From: Phymatolithon calcareum
Lineage: Eukaryota > Rhodophyta > Florideophyceae > Hapalidiales
NCBI GenBank assembly: GCA_977006965.1
Contig: OZ345382.1
Location: forward strand, 310,001-374,000
Reading direction: 5' to 3'
Length of the DNA: 64,000 nucleotides
Position numbers and translations under genes: made by a program. Under the pieces are notes generated by a model that saw nothing but the letters and a program-made list of their open reading frames with translations, made no database searches and was not told where the DNA came from. Of this stretch, positions 1-10,115 are shown piece after piece. Position 1 is the stretch's first letter; each line of letters begins with the position of its first letter.

Positions 1-1043
1 GAGCGATTAGGGTCCGCAATGAGGACCTCCATATCAGCGTTACACGCAGTGACTGCGAGAGGATGAGAGGCCGCAATACGATTGAGCGTGCGAATGGCTG
101 CAAAGCGGAGCGCCGGACGTTGTTGCACCAAAAAGCGCTGGAGAACAGCAACAGCAGGCTGAAGCTCCGCCGGAGCCACGCCAGGGAGATCTGCAATAGC
201 ACGCGCCGCCTCATAGCTGACAATGTCAGCACGGTGTCTCAGACAGGCCTCCAGGAAGTCGAAGAACGGACGCGGGGTTGAGTCAGACGATGAACGAGGC
301 TCCTCGGCGATGATGCGAGCGACGTATCTAATAAGCAGCACTAAGGCCATTGGGGAACGGACACCCTGGCGGGTCATACCCTGAACGAGCTTGGAAACTG
401 CGAGACGATCGTGCTGCTTGATGAGATAGAGCAAAGCAAGCGCATGGTATTGCACCATAGGCGCGCGATGGTCGAGTGCCTGAGTGACCTCATTGACCCA
501 GCGACGCACGGATTCGCCTTTCCCGTGCGCGATGAGTTGCTGCCCAGACACGAGGGCGGCTGATGCAACGACGGGATTACGATCAACGATCTCCTGTTTG
601 AGATAACGTTCGATCTGCTGGACGATCTGAGCGTCTGTGATTGTGCAAAGTACGCGGGTGGCATTGGCTCGATACATGTCAACCTCGGAATTAATGTCCT
701 TTGTCAGACAATTGGTGACGATAATGACCTCTTCCGCTGTGTGCGCGAGCTCCTTGATGGCAAGGTAGACGAGTCGACGGAGAACGGGTTCATTGGCCTG
801 GAATAGTTTTGTGACTGAAAAGAAGACACCGGTGGCCTCGTCTGAAGACAGCACATCGCCCTGACCGACAATGTAGAGCAATCGAACGAGAACTTCCTCG
901 CAGCGACGGGTGTTCAGCTGGCGGTCATTGAAGATGCGGCATTCTTGCAGGACGGCGCCCTTTTCCAGGCCCTCGAACGGAGAATAAATGCCGCCGTCCT
1001 CGTCCTTCATCTTCGCGCCGCCCGGCAGGCGCTCATCACCCAT
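1..1043 (-). CDS. COPG: Coatomer subunit gamma (COPI coat), 5' part; gene runs off the left edge
   Basis: Coatomer gamma is the large adaptin-like subunit of the COPI coat, which buds vesicles at the Golgi for retrograde transport to the ER. About 347 codons are present from the ATG at 1043 down to base 1 with no stop and no intron. The start is fixed by an in-frame TGA upstream (1122-1124). Family landmarks read in order: an N-terminal segment ending PFEGLEKGAVLQE, then LTKDINSEVDMYRANATR, then MVQYHALALLYLIKQHDRLAV, then YEAARAIADLPG, and VTACNADMEVLIADPNRS at the window edge. These match the N-terminal adaptin trunk of animal and plant gamma-COP in order and spacing. The appendage domain lies outside the window. 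The gene is divergent from the clathrin-adaptor gene at 1771, so two vesicle-coat genes may share a 0.7-kb promoter interval. Identification is firm. Confidence 0.93.
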   Translation of the reverse strand, partial: MGDERLPGGAKMKDEDGGIYSPFEGLEKGAVLQECRIFNDRQLNTRRCEEVLVRLLYIVGQGDVLSSDEATGVFFSVTKLFQANEPVLRRLVYLAIKELAHTAEEVIIVTNCLTKDINSEVDMYRANATRVLCTITDAQIVQQIERYLKQEIVDRNPVVASAALVSGQQLIAHGKGESVRRWVNEVTQALDHRAPMVQYHALALLYLIKQHDRLAVSKLVQGMTRQGVRSPMALVLLIRYVARIIAEEPRSSSDSTPRPFFDFLEACLRHRADIVSYEAARAIADLPGVAPAELQPAVAVLQRFLVQQRPALRFAAIRTLNRIAASHPLAVTACNADMEVLIADPNR

Positions 1044-1770
1044 CTTGCGGAAAAGAACGCGCTGAACGAGATGACGCAGGCTAGTCTGGCGCTTCGGAAT
1101 GACGGCGTGAAAGTGAAACGATCAAGAGGATATTCGAGGAGGCGGCGATCCGGAAATGACTGATTGCCCTCCGATTCCAAGACATGCTGACAGCATGTAT
1201 TTGTTATACTATTAATTGTAAGTACAAAATGCAAATGGTAATTAGGAGTTGATGCATTGCTGCACTTTCAAAATCCACACAACTTTCAAACGGTTTAACT
1301 TTACAGAACCCTTCCCTGTCGGATTACGCTAGCGGGATTGAGAGACTACTGTATTTGGAAATTAAAATTCTACAGCTTAGCAGTGCCTACACCTCATATC
1401 TCTGGGTACTGTAAGTCCCAAAAGTAATAGCGTAAAAATAAAATATTTCCCAAGATATTTTTACAGTAATCCGCACAGTGCGTATACGTACATCGAGACT
1501 CCTTACAGTGTATTTAATGAATTGTAGATCATACTCTTAACTGCCTCATATGCCAGTCAGAACAAGCGGCACTGTATGTGCCTCGATGCGTTCCGATTCC
1601 CACGTTCGAGACGCAACTTGTTTTTTTCCAAGTCTGCCGCTTGGCTATCCGCCAAGTCGTGCTTGCTCAACGTCAGCACGCGTGCACTGGCACCTGCACA
1701 GTGTTGCGCACCTCGATTACGCAAGCCCGCCCGTCTCTTCTGACCGCCGTCGACGCTTTCCGCCGGCGCC
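1044..1770. promoter_or_regulatory. Divergent intergenic region between COPG and the ANTH gene
   Basis: This 727-bp interval separates two start codons that face away from each other, so it must hold both promoters. The half next to COPG is AT-rich (about 1200-1540); the last 200 bases before the ANTH ATG are GC-rich. No clear TATA box or named operator could be picked out by eye. Open frames here have no family features. Confidence 0.5.
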
Positions 1771-3948
1771 ATGTCCTACGCGGACTACCGTACCGGAGGC
1801 GGTCGTCGTCCGGTCCCGCCCCCGCGCGATCCAGGGGCCTTTGATTCCTTCGCGGCCACGGGCTCCGGCACGATGCCGCCGCCACGTCGCGAACCTCCTG
1901 CCCCCGCCCGTCACACTCCGCCGAGCTCCGTTCCCAACGTGCAACCGCCCATGTCGAATGCATCCATGTTCACTTCCACTCGCGTCAACAATCCGTACGC
2001 GACAAGCGCGTATGCGTCGAGCCGCGGTGGAAACGGTGCAGTCGGCGGAAGTCCGCTTGGGGGCGATATGGGCGCGGGTGGCGGACCTGAATTCTATGTC
2101 TCCACGCGTGCAAAGGGCAATCGGCAAGGAAAGATCAAGGATACGATTAAGAATACTATGGCGGCCGCCAAGCAGGACAATTGGAAGGTTGTGTGTGTTA
2201 AGGCCACCAACCATGATATCGCCGCCCCGAAGGGGAAGCATGTCCGCGTCATCATGCAAGGGCTGCAGTGGGGTGGTAGCGTTACGAATCGGGAGAGTCC
2301 AGCCGGTGGAATTTTCTACCATCTCCGCAAGCGCATGATGCAAAACGAGTGGATTGTCGCCGTGAAGGCGCAGACCGTTTTCCATCACATTTTCAGGGAC
2401 GGCGACGAGAAGTTTGTCGAGTACATTGCCACAAGTCAACGTGCGCGGGAGGTATTCAAGATGGAGTTTTTCGGCGATGCGTCATCGGAGGGCTTCGCCC
2501 ATGCCGGGTTCGTCAAAAGCTACGGCAACTACATCGAACAGTGGCTAGCTATGAAGGCCGCTATTCAGTTTCCGGTAGGCAAGTCTAGGGAAGGCGATCC
2601 AGTAAGCACTGCGCGCTATCGTGAATCACCAATTGAGGAACTTCTGGCAGCTCTCCCGGTCATGATGGATACATTGACAGCCCTTTTTGCGATTGAGTTG
2701 GCTGGTCAAATCAAGTTCAGTGCCGTTGCCAACCCCGCGTTTTCCATGATTCTCCGTGACCTAACGCTCATCTGGGTTGCCCTTTCCGAGGGCATGATCC
2801 GTCTTCTAGACTTGTTTTTCAATTTAGAAATTCCGCTTGCGACTATCGCACTGGACGTCTACAAGAGGTTTGTGGATCTCGTTGCCAAGGCGCAGCCCTT
2901 TTTTGATATCGCCCGTTCGCTCAATGTTCGGTGGCAATCGCCCGAACTGGGTGCCATCTCGCTGGAACTAATGGAGTCTATGCAACAGTATCTAGAAGTC
3001 GGTCCCCAAGATCCCAACGAGAACAATAATCCTACCTTCTCGGATGAGGAAGTGTACGAACCGGAACCGGAACCGGCGCCAGAGCCCGAAGTGTATTATG
3101 AGCCGGACCTGGAGTATTATTCGGAAGAGGAGCCGGATATTGAGCCACCGCGTCCGCGCACACCATCTTCGTCGTCCTCCTCAGAGTACGAATCAGAGTC
3201 GGAATCGTCGTCGTCGGAGGAAGAAGAGGAGCCGGAGCCGGAGCCAACTCCCCCGCCACCACCGCCTCCACCACCAAAACAGTTTGATCCACTTGCAGAT
3301 CTCTTGGGGATAACCAACGGGGTCGGGCCTGGGCATATGGCGAACGGCAAGAGCCTCGCTATAAATCAAATCGCACTGTACACGGGCGGGACGCCAGGTT
3401 TGATGCAGCGTGCGGCGCTAGAGCATACCGTGGATGACCGAGTGGCGAACGTGAAGGGCATGATGGCAGCATCGCCTGCGATGCGCAACGGGCAGCAACC
3501 ACAACAAAGATCGGGTTTTGGCGTGGATGGTACGAACATGCAATTAGCTTTGTACGGGCAGCAGCCGCAATCACAACAGCAGATGTACGCCGCCGCGATG
3601 CAGCAACAGCAGCAGCAAATGGCGGCTTATCAAACCATGGCAGCTTACCAGAGCATGGCCATGTATCAGAGCATGGCCGGAATGAATCCGAACGCCATGC
3701 AGCAGCAGCAGCAGTTTGCCGCCGCCGCTATGGCCGCGCAGCAGCAACGCGGCCTCATGCCGGGCGCGGGCTACATGCCGATGCCGCAAGGAAATACGGC
3801 CGTCCCGGCGATGCGTGCGGAGGCACCAATGCAACCCGCGGGATCCTATCGCGTGCAGCGCACGACAGAGAAGAAACGAGTGTCGGACTCGGACGCGGCG
3901 TTTGGACCGTTGTTTGATCAGATGAAGAAGTCGAGTATTGGGAAATAG
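1771..3948 (+). CDS. AP180/CALM-type ANTH-domain clathrin adaptor
   Basis: ANTH proteins bind PI(4,5)P2 at membranes and recruit clathrin and AP2 through flexible tails. This single-exon gene encodes 725 residues. Residues 1-115 are a Pro/Gly/Ser-rich lead. The ANTH domain covers roughly 118-410 and holds the lipid-binding signature KATNHDIAAPKGKH (about 144-158), the counterpart of the K-x9-[KR]-[HY] motif. Then follow an acidic Glu/Pro and Ser block (about 430-490), a poly-Pro run (about 494-502), the clathrin/AP2-type motif FDPLADLLGI (from about 505), a Gln/Met/Tyr-rich tail with repeats such as YQTMAAYQSMAMYQSM, and a conserved end AAFGPLFDQMKKSS (about 709-722). The ATG at 1771 is the first of the frame that leads into the domain without a stop. 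The tail after the acidic block is shared with the gene at 8621. Identification of the ANTH domain is firm; the exact cargo is unknown. Confidence 0.9.
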   Translation: MSYADYRTGGGRRPVPPPRDPGAFDSFAATGSGTMPPPRREPPAPARHTPPSSVPNVQPPMSNASMFTSTRVNNPYATSAYASSRGGNGAVGGSPLGGDMGAGGGPEFYVSTRAKGNRQGKIKDTIKNTMAAAKQDNWKVVCVKATNHDIAAPKGKHVRVIMQGLQWGGSVTNRESPAGGIFYHLRKRMMQNEWIVAVKAQTVFHHIFRDGDEKFVEYIATSQRAREVFKMEFFGDASSEGFAHAGFVKSYGNYIEQWLAMKAAIQFPVGKSREGDPVSTARYRESPIEELLAALPVMMDTLTALFAIELAGQIKFSAVANPAFSMILRDLTLIWVALSEGMIRLLDLFFNLEIPLATIALDVYKRFVDLVAKAQPFFDIARSLNVRWQSPELGAISLELMESMQQYLEVGPQDPNENNNPTFSDEEVYEPEPEPAPEPEVYYEPDLEYYSEEEPDIEPPRPRTPSSSSSSEYESESESSSSEEEEEPEPEPTPPPPPPPPPKQFDPLADLLGITNGVGPGHMANGKSLAINQIALYTGGTPGLMQRAALEHTVDDRVANVKGMMAASPAMRNGQQPQQRSGFGVDGTNMQLALYGQQPQSQQQMYAAAMQQQQQQMAAYQTMAAYQSMAMYQSMAGMNPNAMQQQQQFAAAAMAAQQQRGLMPGAGYMPMPQGNTAVPAMRAEAPMQPAGSYRVQRTTEKKRVSDSDAAFGPLFDQMKKSSIGK

Positions 3949-5162
3949 CGCGCATCTTTGTGGTTTGTTTTTCTGTCTCTTTCGCTGCAGCTAACTTTTC
4001 TCTCGGTTTGTCCACACTCAGCGATGCCCTTTCCTACTACACTAAAGACCACTTGCGGTACATCTCCGCTAGTGTATCTGGAGATTTTTGAACCCGAAAT
4101 CTCCACCATTCTGCACTTCTCCCATCTTTGTCTCGGCATTGGCGCGCATGATCTCCACCTGACTACTGTTTCACCGCTAGCAAGGGTATTTTTATGCTCC
4201 CCCTCGTTGTGTCTTGTGTCCATGGTGTGCCGCCCATGCAAGTGGGTTTAGGTGCAACCCTGGACACTGTATTTCCCACGGCCGCTTCTTGCCGTATTAC
4301 TGCGAACGTCCCTTTCCGTCTTTCTCTGAATACACTTTTGTAGATCCTGCGCATCTTGTGCCATTGTAAACGTTGAATCCTGGGTTCATTGCCATGTTCT
4401 CTTTTCATTCGTTTTTCTGTACTTTTGGCTCGGACGTGACGCGTAATGCCAACATGTGAAAGGCATCGATTCCGCACCCGACCGAGAATGTCAACAGGTC
4501 CGTTGTTTTTAGCACACTTGAGAATATGCTGTGAGTCGTAGTTTTCGTCCTGGCGTTTTTGGCACTAGACCGCAACTATTCTTCAAACGAGGGTAGAGTC
4601 GCTGTCAATGCCTTCTATGATGAGACGCACATTGTGCGCAAGACTAAGGACTGTAAAGGTAGCTGAAGTACATACGTGATTCACGGGAACGCTGTTGCAA
4701 CGATACCCGATGAGCAATAGATACCTCTAGTGCACCTGAGTTGAGGCCGCTACGCCTGTTCGGCTGGGGAAGGAGTAAAAAAGTGACTTTCACTTCTTGT
4801 CGAGCGATGAACCGGGAATTTTCCATTCTTCGTGAGGGTGTTTGAAAGGGCTCGAGCTGCCTTCCGACTACTTGGGAGCAGACAATCACCTTTACATAAT
4901 GTGGTAAGACATGGATTCCGATCTGCGAGGTGTAGCGCGATTCTGTAAAAAGTCTGAAAAGAAGAAAGAAAACGTCGAACGAAGTGGCAAGAGGTGAGCG
5001 ATTGACGTGGGCATCAAAAATGGGTTTCTAACACCTGCTTCGCGCGAAAGACTGGGCTGTAGTAGACAGTGGCAAGAGATTACAAAACTGCAGGAATGAT
5101 AAGCTACCAGAAGGTCTGTCTGTAGCATGTGCAGATGGACACTGACTGCCAGAGCCGGAAAG
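3949..5162. other. Intergenic, no gene seen
   Basis: This is the 3' flank of the ANTH gene, pyrimidine-rich in its first 500 bases. The short open frames on both strands lack recognisable domains. Nothing else could be supported. Confidence 0.5.
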
Positions 5163-5406
5163 ACGGGGGGCGAGAATTATACATTTTTATTTTAGAAGCC
5201 CCCAACTCCAGCTTTCGTCGACATCAGAGCAGCTTCCCGTGTAACGCAGACTCTTTTCTGCGCTCATATCTCACTTTCATCTCCCCGTCATTATTTCTCC
5301 AACTCTAATAATTTGTCCATTGCCCATACGTAGTATTTCTTCCTCCGTTTTCTCATTCCATTTTGATTGCATGTGATTTCTTTGCATTGTCTCGAGGCTC
5401 GTTCTG
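5163..5406 (-). mobile_element. LINE 3'-end fragment, copy c
   Basis: This 244-bp piece matches the 3' end of the LINE at 39539-41018 in the same minus orientation. It keeps the terminal A-rich stretch (AATAAAA in minus sense), the AAGCAGCTTC-like stretch, and the last codons of the LINE protein (a KTEEEIL motif followed by ATGGACAAA, against RTEEEVKQAMDKY in the longer copy). The 9-bp direct repeat GCCGGAAAG flanks it at 5154-5162 and 5407-5415, as expected for a target-site duplication. It is a strongly 5'-truncated, dead insertion. Confidence 0.7.
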
Positions 5407-5938
5407 GCCGGAAAGCACATGATGTGGAGCTGCTTCAGAGCAGCTTCTCAAAGCCCATGACTACGAATAACAGAAACCCGCATTTTCGGCACATGTGATG
5501 ACAATAGGAAGGTCTGCACGGCACTGCAGTGCTACGAAGATGAGAGAGCGACATGGGATTTAAAACGCATATGCACAACCCAACCCAAACAATTGGAAAA
5601 ATCCCAGAGTATCCCAATCAGGGACCTCAAGTGTCCCCGTCCGCTCCAAACATGCATGGGCTTGACCAAGTTTGCAATCAATCAAAACTCCACAACAACA
5701 TCTCCACAGAAGTGCACCACATCGAATGCTGTGAAGAGCATGAAAAAATACGCATGTGGTGGTGCAACTCACGGTATACCTATCGTTCTTCTCCGTTTTG
5801 TTTAAGCGCATTCAAACCGTTCTCGAAAGAGACAAATTCAGAACGAGTAAAGCCACACAGCGCGCGTTCGGGAAGCGGCATCAAAAAGTCCAAACACAAA
5901 ATCCCTCACACTTCCCAATCAACCAACCAACCCACACC
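5407..5938. other. Intergenic, no gene seen
   Basis: This is the 3' flank of the DUF1995 gene. Plus-strand frames entering from here run antisense through that gene and show no family motifs. Confidence 0.45.
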
Positions 5939-6676
5939 CTACCCCCTCCGCTTCATCACAGCCACTCTGATAGCAGCCTCCACCTCTCCCATCTTCGGTC
6001 TCTCCCCCGTCTCAAGCACGACCTGAAACCCATCCCCGTTCGGCACAAACACCCTCCAAGGTTCCGGCGCCACTTTCATGAGAAACCCAGCGCCCGCCAC
6101 AACCTTCAGATAATACGCCGTCTCAAACCCATCAAGCACCCCCTGCATCCCGCGTCGCGCAAACCAGCTCAACCTATCCAGCGCGCAATTGAGCAGTACA
6201 ATCCGGCCACCATCGTCCAGCCCACTGATCTGTCGCAAAGCCGTCGAGTCCACACCAGCGTTAAGCAGCACGCTGACATCCCCCGCGCGCACCCCGGTGA
6301 GAACCTCATCATCGTCCAGATACTCGCCGCCACCTTGCGGATTCACATTGTCGCGGATGAGCACCCTGCCACCGATCGGCGACGCCGCGGATGACAGATC
6401 GAGGGTGGACAGGAGCTTCTCTGCGAAATTGAGATTGTTTTCGTAACGCGCTACTAACGTGCCCGAGCGCGACTCGGAGCGCTCGGGGGGAAAGTCGACG
6501 GTTAGCAGACGCGCGCTGCAGGAGGTTATGGCAGAGGCGGCTTGGGAGAGGACGAGGGCGTGCGAGATGCGCCCGTTTCGCACAGGTGGTTCCGGTGCGA
6601 CGCTGCAGCAAGGGGATGTGCGTGGGCGGCGGGATGTTGAGGCGGATGGGAGAACTGGTAAGAAGGCGGTGGGCAT
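5939..6676 (-). CDS. DUF1995 domain protein, probably plastid-targeted
   Basis: This is a 245-residue, single-exon protein. The C-terminal half carries the signature of DUF1995, a domain found in cyanobacteria and plastid-bearing eukaryotes. A stretch like GRIVLLNCALDRLSWF comes first, then GFETAYYLKVVAGAGFLMKV, and the diagnostic PEPWRVFV near residues 204-211, followed by a LETGERP segment near 222-228. The first 60 residues are rich in Ser, Arg, Ala and Pro with few acids, which fits a transit peptide; targeting is an inference. Plant members include LPA3, a factor for photosystem II assembly, but the family also includes other proteins, so no symbol is given. The first Met of the frame is used as start. 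The gene lies between the ANTH gene and its tail paralog, in opposite orientation to both. Confidence 0.72.
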   Translation of the reverse strand: MPTAFLPVLPSASTSRRPRTSPCCSVAPEPPVRNGRISHALVLSQAASAITSCSARLLTVDFPPERSESRSGTLVARYENNLNFAEKLLSTLDLSSAASPIGGRVLIRDNVNPQGGGEYLDDDEVLTGVRAGDVSVLLNAGVDSTALRQISGLDDGGRIVLLNCALDRLSWFARRGMQGVLDGFETAYYLKVVAGAGFLMKVAPEPWRVFVPNGDGFQVVLETGERPKMGEVEAAIRVAVMKRRG

Positions 6677-8620
6677 CTTAAGGGCGTGCAGGAAGACGTG
6701 GGGAGAGAGGAAGCGTCAATGGTAGCAGGTCAGTCTACAGATGCACCGAGGAGAAATAGAGATCAAGGGTACGGCCAATTGTGCTTTGCCACGTGCACAA
6801 CAAAGTTTACGATCTCCTCGGGAAGTGGACAGAGGATCTCCATTGCCAGGCCTGACCGACGACCAGATTGCGGCCGAGATGCTGCCATCTCTCTGCACTC
6901 CGTGGACTCCCGTGCGTTCCGGCCTGGTCCAACTAACCTCGGCTCGCGGGAGGGCGTGACTCGTATGCAAGATGAGACTAGACGTTGAGTGAAAGGCCGA
7001 AAGAGAAAGGGTAACAAGTCGATGAAAACAGAGTGGAATTAAACGCGTCGTCCGATCGCGGAGAAGGCTTGTGTGGTGGCTACTGGTGTACGGATGCGGT
7101 GGGTTGGCTGCAGCACGGGAAAACGAAGACGGTGCGGAGAATGTGCGTTTTAAATTGTTTGCCGTCGCTCACGCTTCGGCGCAGAAGTCTGTGCAGCGGT
7201 TCACAGCGACCGCCGCTTCTGGCGGGCGCCGATGCAATGCGGCAGACCGTGCTTAGATACGAGCGACGCGATGTTGGCGATGTACACGAGCACGATGAAG
7301 TCGCTTTTGAAAGGGCGGTTTTCGTGCAGCGCACCTTTCGCATGACGAAACCTTCTGTCTGGTCGTCATCGCGATGTCGTCAGGTCTGGCATCCAGTTCC
7401 TTACTGGTTGTTCAGATACAAGCAGTAGCCAACGCTGCTTTCGCCTCCGGCGTCTTAAGTTCAGTGTGTGCACTTAAAGCTCAACTTAAATTACACCGCA
7501 TTCCAGTATTTATTCCCCGCGGCGCCGGTTCCGCGGTCGATGAGCGTGGAAACCACTTCCCTGAAGAGCCGACCGTTTCGTCCAGTAGAGAGTAACATGC
7601 TCTGCACGTCGTGTAGGTTGTCGAGCAATCAATCAATCAGGGATGCATGCCCTTTTTGCATGTGGCCGGTTGGGCGAGATAGACGCCATGAAAGAAGGAT
7701 GCTGGAGTTGGGGCGACTATCGCATGCGGACTGCGTCGTCCATTGAGTGGTGAATGAAGGGCCGATATCACGCTCTCTATTGGTCTGCCGGCTGGTGCGA
7801 CGTGAGGGATGGTTACGATTCGATTTAACGCACCACAGTCGGGCGGTGGGCGAAGCAGATGGACACACTGCGTGCAGCCTTCTTTTGGGGCACCAATTGC
7901 TGGCAGGATGACCACTACAGTAATGCTCGGGTTGGCAATGTTAAAGTGCCATGCGCCGATTTGTTTGCGAATCTATCATCGACCGATTTCATTTTCTCGA
8001 CTTGAAAAAGTCTGAATTATTTAGACAGTATTGACCCATAGTATTGTTCTGATTGGACGCATTTTGAAAGTTGGGAATATTTTGAGCATAGATGCCGCAA
8101 AGGACAACTTTGCTTCATGCAACACAATCACCTACAGTAGTAGAGTGACCACCAAACAGTGTACCCGTGGCGTGTTGTCGTCGACCATCAAAATTGAACT
8201 AAACTTGCGCTGTGTCCCTCGTTTAGGGCACATCACGGAAAACAATTCCCATCTTCCTGGAAACCATAAGCAAGCACGTGAATCGTAGACAACCAACAAC
8301 TTGCCGCGCAGGTGAACTTCGATTCCTTTCCCAAAACGGGCATCTCTGACCTACAGTACCTTCGAATCACATCGTCGTCGGACCCGCGTTTGTGTATTTC
8401 GACCATCCAGTTGAGGTTGCAAATTCTCCTTCAAAAACGTGCCTTGCTGCCTCCAGGCTGGCACATCAATTAAACCTCCCCCTTCCACGTAACTTTCGGT
8501 CCCTAAACACCGCGTCGCCTCGTTTCCAACTGCATCCTTCCTCCCACACTCCGCTCATCAACTCCCTCCCTCAACGCGCACAAAACCAAACCCTACGGCC
8601 GAAGCACAACCCACAACAAC
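6677..8620. other. Intergenic, 1.9 kb, no supported gene
   Basis: Several open frames of 70-130 codons exist on both strands (for example 7033-7428 plus), but they overlap each other and show no recognisable family. No piece of an ANTH domain was found upstream of the tail-paralog gene at 8621. The last 200 bases are pyrimidine-rich, like the region upstream of the ANTH gene start. Confidence 0.45.
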
Positions 8621-9313
8621 ATGGCTCCCTCAGACTACTCATCATCTTCCTCCTCCGCAGCCGCTGCGGACGCGCCCGCGACGGAACCGCCAGTCCCACC
8701 TCCCGCCCCCTCCGCCGCCCCCGCCCCTCCCCGGAAGAAGTTCGACCCCCTATCCGACATGCTGGGCATCCAAACCGGTCTCCCCGTCGCCCCCGCCAAC
8801 CAAGTAGCCCTTCACCACGCACACACCGCCCTGCCCCGTCCGGCAACCCTAGAGCAAACAGCCGCGGACCGCGTCGCAAACGTGAAGAGCCTGATGCCCG
8901 CCCCGGGCGTTGGCGGTGGCGGCGGCGGCGGTTTCGGCGTCGCGCAGACCCAAATGACCGTGCATGCCCAGCAGATGGCCCTTCAGCAACAGCAGCAAGC
9001 GCTCTACATGCAGCACCAACAAGCGCTAGTTGCCTATCAGACAATGGCCATGTATCAGACGGGCGATCCACGCATGATGCAACAGCAACTCATGGCGCAG
9101 CAGCAACAGCAACAGGCGCTCATGGCAGGCGCTATGTACAGACCGACGCCAAACGGATATGCGGCTGTGCCGGCCATGCAGGCTGAGCGCGTGCAGCGAC
9201 CGGCAGAGCAGTATCGTGTGCAGAGGGGGAGGGAGAAGGTGCGTGTGTCGGATTCGGATACTGCTTTTGGGCCGATTATAGATCAGCTTAAACAGGCGGC
9301 GTTGCGCAAGTGA
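8621..9313 (+). CDS. Tail-only paralog of the ANTH clathrin adaptor (no ANTH domain)
   Basis: The 230-residue product aligns along its whole length with the last ~225 residues of the ANTH protein at 1771-3948. Shared features in order: a Pro-rich run before K-FDPLSDMLGI (from residue 41; FDPLADLLGI in the larger protein), LEQTAADRVANVK (LEHTVDDRVANVK), a Gln/Met-rich tract with VAYQTMAMYQ, GYAAVPAMQAE (NTAVPAMRAE), QYRVQRGREKVRVSDSD, and AFGPIIDQLKQA near the end (AFGPLFDQMKKS). It starts with a short Ser/Ala lead instead of a lipid-binding domain. The frame is intact and the conserved blocks sit at the expected spacing, so it looks like a real gene, not a pseudogene. It may bind the same clathrin/AP2 partners without membrane anchoring; that role is an inference. 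Confidence 0.83.
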   Translation: MAPSDYSSSSSSAAAADAPATEPPVPPPAPSAAPAPPRKKFDPLSDMLGIQTGLPVAPANQVALHHAHTALPRPATLEQTAADRVANVKSLMPAPGVGGGGGGGFGVAQTQMTVHAQQMALQQQQQALYMQHQQALVAYQTMAMYQTGDPRMMQQQLMAQQQQQQALMAGAMYRPTPNGYAAVPAMQAERVQRPAEQYRVQRGREKVRVSDSDTAFGPIIDQLKQAALRK

Positions 9314-10041
9314 CTGGGTGGCATTGTGGCGTTGTCGGGGCGTTGGTTGTGGTTTTGTTTGTGGTGCACGGGCGAGACGTGTTTGTGAGGAAGGTGCGGT
9401 GTACTTTGTGAGGTGGGTTTATCGGTCATGGTGGTGCGCGTAATTTTTGCAGGACGGGTGCTGCTTTTCTTGCGCCGTTGTGAGCTTGCTGATGAGCGAG
9501 GCCGTTGGCAGGTTTGAAAGCCTCATTAACGAAAGCATATTACATCGCCTTAGCCTCTTCGTCGCTGGCTATGCAGCTTGTCCAAAGCGGAAAAAGTTAT
9601 CATTTGGTTCGTTCGTTGTATATAAAACGAAGTTTTGCTCGGTCATCAGCTGTCTGCAGTACTGTACTACAGTACTATCCCTAGTAGGATTGCAAGAGCG
9701 TCTACGAAACCGCTATAAGAATTCAATTCAGAAAGCATTTGTAACAGCATTTCAAGCGTTCCCCATGGGAAACGCAGGAAATTCTGTACATCTATAAAAG
9801 CAAGATGTACAGTGGAATTTTCCCCCCGCATCATTTTATGCAGGGTTTTTTGTAATGGCAAGAGCTTTGCTCCGGCCTCCCCCATGGGAGAAGACTATCA
9901 CCTTTTGGTACAGTAGTTTGGCAGTACATGCATGCATTCCGCCATGAGCGGTATATCGCAATTCTCAAGGAATCTGGGAGAGAGGACAGAAGGAGATGAA
10001 AGAAGATAACGAGATGACCAACTCTCGTGAGCATCCTAAAT
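9314..10041. other. Intergenic; one small hairpin
   Basis: No gene is supported. A small imperfect inverted repeat lies at about 9778-9822, with arms built on CTGTACATC and GATGTACAG around a 10-base loop. Short TACTGTACTACAGTA-type palindromes lie near 9660. Confidence 0.4.
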
Positions 10042-10115
10042 GGTTCCATTCCTCATTCGTTCATTCATCACGCCAGACTTTGAATCTGGAGATCGTGGGT
10101 TCAAATTGCTGCGAG
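10042..10115 (+). pseudogene. Relic of tRNA-Gln(UUG)
   Basis: The stretch keeps a perfect anticodon arm (CCAGA, loop CTTTGAA, TCTGG at 10073-10089, anticodon TTG). It is followed by GATCGTGGGTTCAAAT with a tRNA-like B box and preceded by GGTTCCATT, the usual 5' start of eukaryotic tRNA-Gln. The 3' acceptor strand and the 3' half of the T stem do not pair, and the D arm has no normal stem. It is therefore a decayed tRNA gene or the head of a tRNA-derived repeat, not a working tRNA. Confidence 0.55.

Noticed and set aside
1550-2338. 262-codon plus-strand frame overlapping the ANTH gene
   Set aside because: Arg/Pro/Ser-rich out-of-frame reading of a GC-rich gene start; no family features.
1717-2439. 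240-codon minus-strand frame antisense to the ANTH gene
   Set aside because: Antisense shadow of the GC-rich coding sequence.
5756-6394. 212-codon plus-strand frame over the DUF1995 gene
   Set aside because: Antisense to a recognised domain; His/Pro/Arg-rich composition typical of a shadow frame.
8392-9186. 264-codon plus frame starting before the tail paralog
   Set aside because: Different frame from the conserved tail sequence; Arg/Pro/His-rich with no similarity.
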